64,000 nucleotides of DNA, from positions 17,505,225-17,569,224 of the forward strand of contig NC_059073.1 of NCBI RefSeq assembly GCF_020497125.1, given 5' to 3'. Origin of the DNA: Mauremys mutica (lineage: Eukaryota > Chordata > Testudines > Geoemydidae). The notes below the pieces were generated by a model. The model did not search any database and had not been told where the DNA came from. It saw only the letters and a program-made list of their open reading frames with translations. A program made the position numbers and the translations under genes. This document shows, piece by piece, positions 24,046-34,945 of the stretch. The stretch's first letter is position 1, and each line of letters starts with the position of its first letter.

Positions 24046-25800
24046 GCTGCTTCTTTCAGTGGTCGTTTAGTCTTTTTAAAATTCTTCTAATTGAAAAATT
24101 GTCAGTCCATTAAAATATCATAGTGGGTTATACCTTCTTGTAACAAGTTTCAAATGGCAGCGAATGTGTACACCCAAGTTATATAAATGGGGTTTATAAT
24201 AGCAATGTTGATAGACTGTTACCTCTAACAGCACCAGCAGGGCCCCACTGTAACATAGTGCCCCACAAAAATGACAGAGAGGGGCACCAAAGATAACATG
24301 AAATCTCTCAGCACTTACAATGTTAGTGGAATTTTTTTTTTTTAGTGTTATCTCAATGACCCAAAAGAGTCCGTTTTTCCTTAGGATTTTTTTTTTTTGG
24401 CCTGAAGTTGGAGTTTTTATCTAACAGATTTTAATTTTTATATTTCCCCTTAACTGTCAGAGGGAAACTACAATTTAAATACCAGTTTTACAACACCTGT
24501 AGCAAAATGAAGAGAGACGATAACTTCCTTTCATGAGGTCAGACTCTCTTTTTTTAAAAAATAAAATAGAATGTGAGCATTTTACAGCCTTTTACAGCGT
24601 GTTTCTGTCCTTTCATGATATAGGAGCAAATCCTGGAAAGTGCTGAGCACCTGCAACTCCAATTGAAATTAAGAAGCAATAGAGGTGCTTAGCATTTTGA
24701 AGGATTTTGCCAATATTCAGCAGGTCCTACTAACGCCTACTTAAGACTGACTAGTAGGACGAGGCTAAACTAATGGATACTCATGAACAAGGTCACCTGT
24801 CATCAAGCTTCACAGCTCATCCTAGTTCAGTGGAACATGTGCCAAACAATCAATCTCATCAAGAAATCAGCAAGCCATTTCTCATATGAGCAGCCCTTGT
24901 GTGCATAATTCTACTAACTTCAGTAAGGTTACTTGTACTGCCTATTCATATGCGTACGGACTTGTGAGATCTGGCTCTTAAATGTTGTGCTCTTTTGGAT
25001 AAGATATAAAGCTACTGCAAGTAAAAAAAAAAAAATCAAATCACTGGAACTCAAAATGTCCTAGTTCTAGAGAATGCATAATGTCTCCTTCTCAATTTCT
25101 GAATTATGCAAAGCTGAAGATCTCTCACGCAGTCTCCGATAAACGAATCAAAGGCATGCAAATAGAGCTTCTGCTTCTAAAAAGTGCTTTACATTCATTA
25201 ATAATAAAACAAACAACCATGTGAAAATGATGAGTATAACAACTTTGCTGCACATATGAGTACAATACAATATCAACATTCTACATCGAAGGTGTTAGTA
25301 GGAAAAGAACGTGGATGCTCATTTTTATCACAACCTAGTCTAACAAAGAATACATAAAGTCAAAGTATCTTAACTCTCCACAGAACATGTCAATGTTTGT
25401 CATGTAGCCATGACAACTCTTGACTGATGCAACATGACACCCAATTTCAATAGCATCATTACACATAGAGCTACCATAACTCTGTGTGCTGACATAGCAA
25501 AGGGGGAAGCGTTAAGGTTGGGAGTGTTCAGCGATCACTCATTGTTTAACAAGCTTGCACGAGTTCTGCTTTATCCTGTGTCCTGTTCCAACTGGCTGTG
25601 CATAAAAGGAGCTTCATACTGCTCTGCCCAGACTCTCTCTCTCTCTGTTTAAAGTCTTAAAGACACAGTTCCCAATACCACAAAGTGCGCAGGAAGCATT
25701 ATTTTCATTGTGCATCTCTAGATCATCTTAAATTAGTGCTTGGTTTGAACTAATGTTAACATATATGGAGTACTTGGGGATACTTAAATGAGCATTTCCT
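24046..25800. other. Gene-free stretch
   Basis: Several homopolymer A or T tracts occur (24332-24344, 24390-24400, 25023-25036). A short CT repeat follows a TATA-like CATAAAAGGA near 25602-25645. No open frame with a domain is present. Confidence 0.4.
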
Positions 25801-25804
25801 GTTT

Positions 25805-26015
25805 TTCCAGTGTTTGAGTGTAGGGTTCTGAAATCTCATGATTTGGGGAGTGGTGGATGTGTCAGGACAGAGACATTGTGCAAGTGTTGGGTGCATCAAG
25901 ACACAGGTGTTGGTGGAGTTCTGAGTGCATCGGGGCAGAGGCATGGGGAATGTGGGTTCATTGGGGCAGAGGTACTTTGGAGTGCAGGGTGCATCAGGGA
26001 GCAGAGGTGTTATTA
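25805..26015 (+). repeat. Degenerate minisatellite
   Basis: About five loosely repeated units of roughly 35-40 bp carry 'gggtgcatc' and 'gggcagaggta/tgt' motifs. Confidence 0.6.
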
Positions 26016-26016
26016 C

Positions 26017-26768
26017 TAAACAGTAATAAGTCACCAAGACCAGATGGTATTCACCCAAGAGTTCTGAAAGAACTCGAATGTGAAATTGCAGTACTACTAA
26101 CTGGTTCGTAACCTATCATTTAGGAGGATAGCTAATGTGATGCCAATTTTTAAAAAAGGCTCCTGGCAACTATAGGCCAGTAAGCCTAACTTCAGTACTG
26201 GGCAAATTGGTTGAAACTATAGTAAAGAACAGAATGATCAGATACATAGATTAACATGATTGTTGGGAAAGAGTCAACATGTTTTTTGTAAAAGGAATCA
26301 TGCCCCTTCAATCTACTAGAATTCTTTGAGTGGGTCAACAAGCATGTGGACAAGGGATACAGCGTACTTAGACTTTTGGCAAGCCTTTGACAAGGTCCCT
26401 CACCAAAGGCTGTTAAGCAAAATAAGCGGTCATGGAATCTGAGGGAAGGTCCTCCCATGGGTCAGTAACTGGTTAAAAGATAGGAAACAAAGGATAGGAA
26501 TAAATGGTCAGTTTTCAGAATGGAGAGAGATAAATAGTGGTGTCCCCCAAGGGTCTGTACCGGGACCAATGCTGTTCAACATGTTCATAAATTATCTGAA
26601 AGAAGGGTAAACAGTGAGGTGGCAAAAATGATGATGATACAAAACTACTCAAGATAGTTAAGTCCCAGGCAAACTGTGAAGAGTTACAAAGGGATCTCAC
26701 AAAACTGGGTGACTGGCAATAAAATGGCAGATGAAATTCAGAGTTGATAAATGCAAAGTAGCGCACAC
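26017..26768 (+). pseudogene. CR1 LINE reverse transcriptase remnant
   Basis: The nucleotide sequence closely follows the RT region of the larger CR1 at 45948-46760, starting at AACAGTAATAAGTCACCAAG. It encodes NKSPRPDGIHPRVLKELECE, and farther on the DKVPHQRLLS- and [17 protein letters not shown] segments. Several deletions and frameshifts break the frame. It is 5'-truncated and is cut on the right by the LTR-like unit at 26769. CR1 RT copies the LINE by target-primed reverse transcription; this copy cannot be active. Confidence 0.85.
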
Positions 26769-27070
26769 TGTTGTATATTCCTCTCCATACTGAGGGAAGG
26801 GGCAAATTTCATGAGCTTACTCTGTGCGGCGCAAGACGGTCTAGTTTTGGGTTTACATCCAGACAGGGTGCGTGCCTGAGTAGCTGGGAAGTTCCCTAGC
26901 TGATCACAGCATCTGCATGTAACTGCAGCTGGGTGTGCCCCTACCTGTGTGTGTGCTGGTGAAAGTGCATGCTGGTCACAGCAGTACAGCGTAAAGGGAG
27001 CCCAGGCTGGAGGATCAAGGGGGCTCAGTGGTACCCCAGTTCCAGGTGGCACCCCCGGGGGAACCTGTCA
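26769..27070. mobile_element. Probable solo LTR inserted in CR1
   Basis: The sequence runs from TGTTGTATATTCC to GGAACCTGTCA and so has TG/CA ends. It is flanked by cacac (26764-26768) and cacaa (27071-27075), a 5-bp duplication with one mismatch. It contains no coding region. The sequence resembles turtle LTRs I recall, so a solo LTR is the favoured reading. Confidence 0.6.
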
Positions 27071-27167
27071 CACAAATATCATTATCGTAATAAGCAAGGA
27101 GATGCAAAGAAATTGTGAAAAAAATTACAGAACTGAAACAAAAAGTAACATTTTGTAAACTCTATAG

Positions 27168-27503
27168 CAGTGGCCCCCAACCTTTTTGTGGCCAATAGCA
27201 CATTCATGTTTTCAGAAGAGTGTGGCGGGCGCCAACAATTTTGCAAGGCTTATTTTGTATTTGTACATTAAATAATACGAAAATCATCATATTTAATATT
27301 ACATAATATATGAATCCAGAGAGAAGAGAGAAGCCGGAGAGAAGCCTCTGTCCTTGCGAACACCGGCGCCCGCAGCCCCGGAGTACTCTGACCCCAGCAG
27401 GCGGAGGCCCCTGGCTTCTCTCCCCTGCTGGGCACTAGGTGGGCACACATAAATTCCCCGGTGGGCGCCATGGCGCCCGCGGGCACTGCATTGGGGATCA
27501 CTG
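27168..27503 (+). mobile_element. hAT-type MITE (CAGTGGCCCCCAACC family)
   Basis: This 336-bp element is flanked by the exact 8-bp TSD ctctatag (27160-27167 and 27504-27511). Ends are CAGTGGCCCCCAACC and CAGTGATCCCCAATG (inward). Its right half is GC-rich, with GGCGCC-rich inverted segments. It encodes nothing. Confidence 0.93.
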
Positions 27504-27511
27504 CTCTATAG

Positions 27512-28530
27512 TGTGTCTGTCTGTCCTTCTCCCCAGCCTGTCTCTCTGGTATTCATGTGACTAGCTTGGAATATATGGTTCTATTAAACTCACTTGGTTA
27601 GCCTGCTAATGTGCTCGATTACTCGGGTTTGGTCTGATTCATTGCTCCTTCCATTAATTGCTATCTCCTAACCATGCTTCCGCTTCACACTCAACGCTGC
27701 TCCCCGCTGCATTGTCTCTGTTCCTCCTCCTGTCCTCCCCACCTTCTTCACCTTTTCCTGTGTCCTCCCCTTCAATCCTCCTGCCCATCCAAATCCATAT
27801 CCCACCTCCCCTTTCTCCTCTGCCTATTTGTTGAGTTTCCACTTTTACCCAACCCTGCATTTAAGCACAGTGGCTGCTACTCTCAGCATTTGGCACCTGA
27901 TCTATTGCTTACACAGAATCAGCTACACAGGTCAAGAAATAGTGAATCAGTCTGTCCCATCTGGAAAACTATTGGGATCCTGGTAGATGAAAGACAGTGT
28001 AAATGAATTAAATAATCATCACATGGTGGTGTTACTTTTATAATGGGAGGAGACAGTAGGGAGAGAGAGTGGAAAGATAAATGCCAAAGGAAGATTGTAA
28101 GTAAAGGAAGATTGATTTAAATGAGCTAATGTCTCTGCCCCAATTTCCTTTGTTTCTCTTGCCCTTCTGAGATTCACTGCCTGTCCCTTGAGCATCCCGT
28201 TCTTCAACTGCTGTGGCTGCTACTGTCAACCAGACTCTATGCCTGGCATAGGATCCCTTTTCCCCCCTTTGAGAATTTTACAGGCCGCACCGGCTTGTCT
28301 GACATGTCTTCCCAGCACCAAGACAGGTTTCCCCGGGTAGGGTTGAATTTGATGAGGGGTTTAACTTCAGATTTCGTTAGAGAAAAGAGCGATTTTTAAA
28401 AAGAAAAAAGTCAAATTGTGTTTAGTTCCTCTTTTTCCAAACTCCAGTGGAGGACGGAGTAGGTTTGTGGAATTTAAGGATGGGCAACATGGCCCCAAAA
28501 TATTGCCTCTTCCTCTCCTGACTCCCCCGC
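27512..28530. other. Gene-free stretch
   Basis: A pyrimidine-rich tract (about 27640-27850) carries many TCCTCC and CCCACC motifs. The rest shows nothing recognisable. Confidence 0.4.
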
Positions 28531-28542
28531 CTTGCCCTTCAC

Positions 28543-29384
28543 CAGGGGCGGCAAGTTTGTATAATTTTTAGTGGTGCCCAGAACGGATCCAAGTCCCGCC
28601 ACCGCCCCCACCACCTGCCTAAGGCTCTGGGAGGGAGTTGGGGTGCAGGCTCTGGGAGGGAGTTTGGGTGTGAGAGGGGGTGCAGGGTGCAGGCTTGGGG
28701 CGGGAGTTTGGGTGCAGGAGGGGTGAGGGGTCGGGTTCTGGGAGGGAGTTTGGGTGCAGGGTGCAGGCTCTGGGCTGGGGCAGGGAGGTTGGCATGCAGG
28801 AGGGGGTGAGGGGGGTCAGGCACTGGGAGGGAGTTTGGGTATGGGGTGCAGGCTCTAGGCTGTGGCAGGGCTTTGGGGTGCAGGAGGGGGTGAGGCGCTC
28901 ACCTTGGGCGGCTCCCGAAAGCGACCCGCACACCCCTCTGGCAGTGGCTCCTAAGCAGGGGGGCTAGGGGTCTCTGTGTGCCACTGCCCACAGGAACCAC
29001 CCCTGCAGCTCCCATTGGCTGCAGTTCCAATGGCAGAGTCGGCGCTAGGGGCGGGGGCAGTGTGTGGAGAAAACCCCTCCCCCAATGGGCCGCAGGGACA
29101 TGCTGGCCACTTCCAGGAGTGACACGTCGTGCAGAGCAAGGGCCGGCAGGAAGACATTTTAGCCGCACTTCGCTGCCAGTGGTGGTGGTGGGGGTCTGCA
29201 GGCCCTTTTAAATCACCTGGGGGTGGCAGGCGGGGCCGGGAGATGCTTCAGGGGAGGCACGCGGGGGCGGCAGGCAGGGCTGAGGGGAAGAGATCTGGCC
29301 CCAAACATTGGTGGAGCTGGGGCCCTGTTCTCTGAATATTCCTGGAGCGTGGGCACCACGGGCCCATACAACTTGCCGCCCCTG
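28543..29384 (+). mobile_element. hAT-type element with internal minisatellite
   Basis: Ends are CAGGGGCGGCAAGTTTGTAT on the left and CAGGGGCGGCAAGTTGTATG read inward from the right, excellent terminal inverted repeats. The flanks cccttcac (28535-28542) and ccttcagc (29385-29392) share CCTTCA in a one-base offset, an eroded 8-bp TSD. The left third is a minisatellite (28620-28890). The centre carries the module GCAGCTCCCATTGGC seen in other hAT-type copies. The frames open across it, such as 28539-28823 (-), are repeat artefacts. Confidence 0.88.
28620..28895 (+). repeat. Minisatellite, roughly 30-60 bp units
   Basis: Repeats of GGGAGGGAGTTTGGGTG, 'cagggtgcaggctc' and 'gcaggaggggg' motifs in varying order give at least six units. 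The strand is strongly G-rich. Confidence 0.8.
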
Positions 29385-29392
29385 CCTTCAGC

Positions 29393-30100
29393 CACCCCAG
29401 AATTAAACTCAGACCACATTTCTGTGTGATCCCTTCTGCCCACATGTGCCATACTCTCTTCCATCATCTCCCATACACCACCACTTCTTATTGGTGGGAA
29501 CTCTTCATCACAGTGCTGACTAAGCTTCCTAGTAGCCCTTAGGTGTGATGTTCTGCAACAACTTGATGCCACACTCTGCCATTCTGGAGCAGTGGGACCC
29601 TGCTGTATTAATTTTGATGGAATAAATGGATCCAAAGAGTCAAAGGATTGAATATGACCCTGTTACTGTACAACATCAACAGTTTTAAAGTTCTGGGCTT
29701 TGAGAACAGAGACTGTGGCCTGCTTCGACCATGGCAAACACACCATCAACTTTTCATTAAAAATATAGAAAAAGGAAAAACAGTTACAGCATTTGAAGGA
29801 AGGCAGGCTTTTATTTTAACAATATTCCTGGGAGGAGGGGGTTAGCAGTAGAAAGATTCAAAGGAACACCCCTATCCCCACTCCCATTTAACAGGTTTTT
29901 TAGATTGCATAAAAGATTGTATTAACTGTCGTTAATGGGAAATGAGCAAAGTTAGTCGAGATGGGATGGAGCTGTTGTTAAAATCCAATTCCCATTTCCT
30001 GAAAGACAAACAAGGTAAATGCACTCAAAAGGAGAGAGAGAAAAGGACAGTGGCTTCCGTCTCTGATGTTGACTTTCACTTGCAACCTCACTGCTGGAGA
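29393..30100. other. Gene-free stretch
   Basis: No gene, RNA or clear repeat is supported. Confidence 0.4.
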
Positions 30101-30107
30101 AGTACAG

Positions 30108-30421
30108 GCATAGCACAGGGCAATCTGCGGCCCATGAGGGTAATCTGCTGGCGGGCCGCCAGTTTGTTTACATTTGCACGGCCGCACACAGCTCCCAGTG
30201 GCCACGGTTCACCATTCCCAGCCAATGGAGCTGCGGGAAGCGGGGCGGGCTGCAGGGACATGCTGGCCACCACTTCCCGCAGCTCCCATTGGCCAGGAAC
30301 GGCGAACCATGGCCACTGGGAACTGCGGGCGGCCGTGCAAATGTAAACAAACTGGTGGCCTGCCAGCAGATTACCCTCATGGGCTGCGTGTGACCCACGG
30401 GCTGCAGGTCGCCCACCACTG
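30108..30421. mobile_element. Palindromic hAT-type MITE
   Basis: The 314-bp segment is a long inverted repeat. The arms 30136-30184 and 30330-30378 (49 bp each) are nearly perfect complements. They begin at GAGGGTAATCTGCTGG on the left and include GTTTGTTTACATTTGCACGG. The right end is GCCCACCACTG, as expected for a CAGTGGTGGGC terminus; the left end is eroded. Flanks aagtacag and ctctacag match at only 5 of 8 positions. The centre holds forward and reversed copies of the GCAGCTCCCATTGGC module. Confidence 0.8.
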
Positions 30422-30429
30422 CTCTACAG

Positions 30430-32630
30430 TATTTGACATTCAGTTGCACAGACAGTTATTTCTAGTTTGGTTAACTTGCAGCCTCCCCACCCATCTTTTG
30501 ATCCACTCAGTGTGCAGTGGGCCACTCTGCATAGGAAAGCACAGTGGGACCCTGCTTGGTAACTTTTTGGAGTTCTTTTTAACTAGGCTGGGAGAGAAAA
30601 AGAGGTTTTATCCATATGCAAATTCTGAGAGACTCTTGCTGAGGTGATTAACAATAATTACTTTTAATTTAGCCATTTTTGTTTCTATTCTTGCCAAGTG
30701 GAACTTCCAACCTTGGCTGTGGATCCTTAGACAAAGTATCTTTCATGATATGAACCATTTTCTTATTGCTTTTACTTCCTAGGTGGATCCTTTTGGGGGA
30801 TGAACAGAGGTGAATAGCTTTTCTAATCTATGAGGATCATAAGGAATTATACTTATAATAATTCTCTATGTCCCTTAGAGGGATGATAGAAGGAACCAAA
30901 GTCTCACATCCCAGGAGGTGTTTGGGATTTAGCCAAAGCCACTGGAGGTGACAATATCATCTGGGTCTCTCTCTAAGGCCTGGTCTGATCGTAATTTCTT
31001 TTAGAAGGCCCAATGGTGTCACAGTAGATTCCGAGGTCCCAGATGACTGTCGGCCATGATGGTGAAGCTCACTCTTTCTGGACCACCCATCTCCCAGTCA
31101 GCAATGGTTGTTAGCTTGCACACAGTCCCCCACCCCCAGGGGTGATGGGCAGGATATTCCAGCCCCTTACTATTCTGTTCACCAGTTAAGCCTATTTTCC
31201 GACACACCTAATTTCTGTCCTTCGATTTCCAGTTCCACACTTCTTTTGTTTACCATGATTTTAGGCATGATTTTAACACACTCCTTGAGTTATGTTAGTA
31301 GGCTTTTTTGTTTGAATTCCTTTATCTCCCTTTTGCACCATTACCCATTAACATTTATTGTTATAGGTTACTGTGACATTTTATAAACTTTTGCTTACTT
31401 TCCACAGTTGAGCTTACAATTAGGGTAAATTTGTAGTCCCAATTAATTCAGCAGCCCACCGGAGCTCTTCCTGGGTTCCTCTGGAAGGCCAGAGGACTCA
31501 GGAACAATCCCTTTCAATGATGCTGCAGCGATGCAAAGCAAAGCCAATTAAAAAAAAATTAATTGGGCTCAAGTGGAAGTGAGCATGGCCATAAACCTGG
31601 CCACTCAGGCAAAGGCTGATGCTTTCAAAGCCAAAAAAGTGCCAGCTCAGCAGAACAGGAGCCAGGAAATGCTCAAATCAAGGCCCTTCTTGACCCGGCT
31701 GAGATAACTAGCCACCCAAGCAACTGAAGCCCTCATGCTTACCCGGGGCCCAGACAGCTACTGCCTGGAACACTGTGGATTGGGATTCAGCTGCTACCCA
31801 GGCTACTGGGCAACTACCATTGTGACTGAGGAGGAAACTTACCACCCAGGACATAAGGGGCAAGAACCCCACTGCCAGCTTGCATATTGTTGGTGAGGAT
31901 TTATCTGTTGCCAACCAGGTAGGCCCAGAATCCAACACAAATACCCAATGAGATCCTCCAGGGTGCCATCAGAACTGGTGGCATTGACTCCTGAGTTACT
32001 AATGCTGCTGACTCCCCTGTGCTTCAGGTATCTCATTACCAACCAGCGGAGACCTGCCCCAGAAGCCTTCCTTTGTCATCTGTTAACTAAAACCATGGCC
32101 TGCCGCTGCCAGCCTCCCTCCCTAGTCCAGTCTGTGCAAAACAATACCTAGATGGCCATGCCCCTACATGATGGCCCCTTCCCTCCAAACACCCCCAGCA
32201 TGCTCAGTCCCACTTATGCCCCAGAGCTCCCATATACTCACTACACCTAACCAGGTTGCCCTGCCCCTCCACAGTGGCATCACCTCCCAGTGCCCCCAGC
32301 CTAACAATTCCCGCCATCTCTCCAATACCCACATGCTCCCATATACCTTCCTTCCACCCAACTACCCCAAACCTAACCATGCAGCTACTAAATTTTGGGT
32401 ACTTAATTTAGTTCTAATTTTGTTTGTATAAAAGAGGTTTTTTTAAAATAGATATGTAAAAATAGCGAAGCTCCTTGGTATATTAGTTTGTCTCTTATTG
32501 TATTTGTGTATCTTCCTGCAGGGAGGGAAAAATACACTTCTGACATGAGAACCCGGGTACTCGTAAGAGAGTACATGACAAAAAGAAAAAATATTTAAGC
32601 TGGTACAATGGAAATAAAGAGTTTGGGGGA
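30430..32630. other. Gene-free stretch with a C-rich degenerate repeat
   Basis: About 31600-32150 reads through for some distance in one plus frame with a few stops, but no domain is recognised. About 32160-32395 is C-rich and loosely repetitive (CCATATAC, CCCCAGC). No gene is called. Confidence 0.4.
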
Positions 32631-32638
32631 TATCTAGG

Positions 32639-34090
32639 TGTGATGCTTTGGGAGTTCACCCAGACCACTAAGGGGTTCTGTCACCACCCTGTAACCCTGG
32701 GTGCTTCAGTCCTGTGCAGCTCTGGCTTATTGCCCTGACCAGCAGCTTGTTTACAGCACACAAGTGTGGTTACTCCTTCCAGAGTGACACCAACAGCCCT
32801 ACCAGTTCCAAGTCTTGCCAAAACCATCTCCTCTGCAGTGTCCAGTCCCTCTCACTGTAGCATTCACATTATCAAGTTTGTTGCTCATGCGTGGCAGGTG
32901 AAGCTTCCCTTGGGGAGGCTGTCCCCCTGCCCTGTCTCTTCCAGCCAAGTCCATGCCTCTTCCAGCCATGGTGGGAAGGGCTCGCTGCACTCAGCCCGCT
33001 CGCTGCTCTCAACACCCCTGTCCCCCCGATGGCACCAGTTGAGCAGGGGCTGAGAGCTCGGTTGGGGCCATTGGGGGTAGGGGGAGGGCTCTCAGCCCTG
33101 ATCAGAACTCCGAGCCCAGAGTCCCTCCTCCCCACAGCCGAGGGCTGCAGCGGTGGAGCTTCGAGCTCATCCCCCTGTTCTGCCCCCACTCCACCTATTT
33201 CCCCCAAGGCCCCACCCTTCACTTGCTCCTTTCAGTCCTCTCCCCCTCTCCATTGTGGCCCCAAGACCAGAGAAGCTCTGTGCCCCTGCCGTGGAGTGAG
33301 AGTTCCCCCAGCCCCAGGGGGAGATTTTTCCAGGGGCCCCAAATTGGCTGGAGCCCATGCAGTAATCTGCCACTGCCTCCCCAGGTGATACAAGGTTTGG
33401 GGAGTCCTGGCCTCCCCCAGCCTCCATTACGTGCCACCCATATTGCTGCTCCTTTAAAAGAGACAGTACACAGCACCAGTCTGTTAGTTTAGCTGAGAAT
33501 TTTACTCTTCAATTTGAAACACGGCACTGAGATAGTTGTGTAAGAAAACAAGATTAAGTTTATTTACAAAGAACAGACATTTAAATGATACCGAGTAGAA
33601 GGAATTGAGATAGAAATGGTTACAAACAAACAAAAAAGTAAAAGTAAAAATACTAAGATTAAAATTCTAAGGTTAAAACCTAACAACAATATCCCCAAAG
33701 TTTTATCTTTGTTTTCAAAGTCAGGAAGCCATCCCAGGGACTCAACTTGCTATGTCTATGAGGGAGCTGATGCCATGTTAATTTTTGCAGTCTCCTCCCC
33801 GCTCCTGTTGAGACAGTTAAGTGGCTCTCTCTCCCACTTGCTAGTTTGACAGCTTTGTTTATCTTTTATGTAAACGTACTCTCATTGTGTCTCTTTGCTC
33901 AAGTTACATTGGTGACACATTCAAGCTGGTGGGACCATATGTCTCATTCTAGGGTGGGATGACTTAAGCCCTATATGCTAAACAAAGTTTAAGAACATAT
34001 TTCCAGCACATATATCACTCATATATACACCACACAAAATATTAATGTCCAATGTGTTACTGGTTCGCATATGATACCTTACATGATACC
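32639..34090. mobile_element. LTR-like element, split by later insertions
   Basis: A TG start (TGTGATGCTTTGGGAG) is followed by sequence resembling turtle LTRs (GTTTACAGCACAC, GTGACACCAACAG). About 32910-33450 is a GC-rich block that looks like an insert of another repeat. After it the AT-rich LTR-like sequence resumes (TTTACTCTTCAATTTG, AAGTTTATTTAC) and continues to the PLE at 34103 and probably beyond 34945. I found no clear CA end or TSD. No coding region. Confidence 0.5.
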
Positions 34091-34102
34091 TTTTAGATAC
34101 AG

Positions 34103-34933
34103 GTTTCAGAGTAGCAGCCGTGTTAGTCTGTATCAGCAAAAAGAACAGGAGATCAGGAGAAGCAAATACTCACCAGCAACCACATACCATACAACAAAAA
34201 CCACTAACCCAGGAACCTATCCTTGCAACAAACTCCGCTGCCAACACTGTCCACATATCTATTCAAGTGACACCATCATAGGACCTAATCACATCAGCCA
34301 CGCCATGAGGGGCTCGTTCACCTGAACATCTACCAATGTGATATATGCCATCATGTGCCAGCAATACCCCTCTGCCATGTACATTGGCCAAACCGGACAG
34401 TCTCTACTCAAAAGAATAAGTGGACACAAATCTGACATCAGGAATCATAACATTCAAAAAACCAGTAGGAGTACACTTCAACCTCTCTAATCACTCAGTG
34501 ACAGATGTTAAGGTGGCAATTTTGCAACAGAAAAGCTTCAAAAACAGACTTCAATGAGAAGCTGCTGAACTTGAATTAATATGCAATCTAGATACCATTA
34601 ACTTAGGTTTGAACAGGGACTGGGAATGGCTCGGTCATTACACTAATTGAATTTATTTCCCCCATGTTAAACACCTTCATGTCAACTGTCCGAAATGGGC
34701 CATCTTGATTATCACTTCTAAAGTTTTTCTCCCCTGCTGATAATAGCTTCTCTTAATTAATTAGCCTCTTACAGTTGGTATGGGTACTTCCACCTTTTCA
34801 TGTTCTCTGTATGTATAAATATCTTCTGTCTGTGTGTTCCACTCTATGGATCCGATGAAGTGGGCTTTAGCCCACGAAAGCTTATGCTCAGATAAATTTG
34901 TTAGTCTCTAAGATGCCACTAGTACTCCTGTTC
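34103..34933 (+). mobile_element. Penelope-like element with reversed 3' tail at its 5' end
   Basis: The ~831-bp insertion is flanked by ttttagatacag on both sides (34091-34102 and 34934-34945, 12 bp exact). The first ~50 bp (GTTTCAGAGTAGCAGCC, GTGTTAGTCTGTATCAG, AAAAAGAACAGGAG) are the reverse complement of a PLE 3' terminus. Then follow, on the plus strand, the GIY-YIG region, an untranslated part, and the tail ending AAGATGCCACTAGTACTCCTG. It lies within the LTR-like element and is therefore younger. Confidence 0.9.
34155..34620 (+). pseudogene. PLE GIY-YIG endonuclease remnant
   Basis: The plus frame encodes the Cys pair region NKLRCQHCPHIYSSD, then IIGPNHISHAMRGSFT and a stop. After the stop it continues STNVIYAIMCQQYPSAMYIG and QTGQSLLKRISGHKSDIRN. 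This is the same nuclease region as in the 17-kb copy and extends further upstream into the Cys-containing linker. A stop at 34323 and others after 34480 inactivate it. The second Cys of the CQQC pair is replaced by Tyr. No reverse transcriptase is left. Confidence 0.82.
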
Positions 34934-34945
34934 TTTTAGATACAG

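Noticed and set aside
25434..25652. Possible small gene or promoter with CATAAAAGG box
   Set aside because: A TATA-like motif and a CT repeat alone are not enough; no gene or LTR ends could be defined.
28539..28933. Proline-rich open frames on the minus strand
   Set aside because: They are the reverse of the G-rich minisatellite inside the hAT-type element.
32891..33388. 165-codon open frame in GC-rich DNA
   Set aside because: Lies in a GC-rich repeat-like block; both strands are open and no domain is seen.
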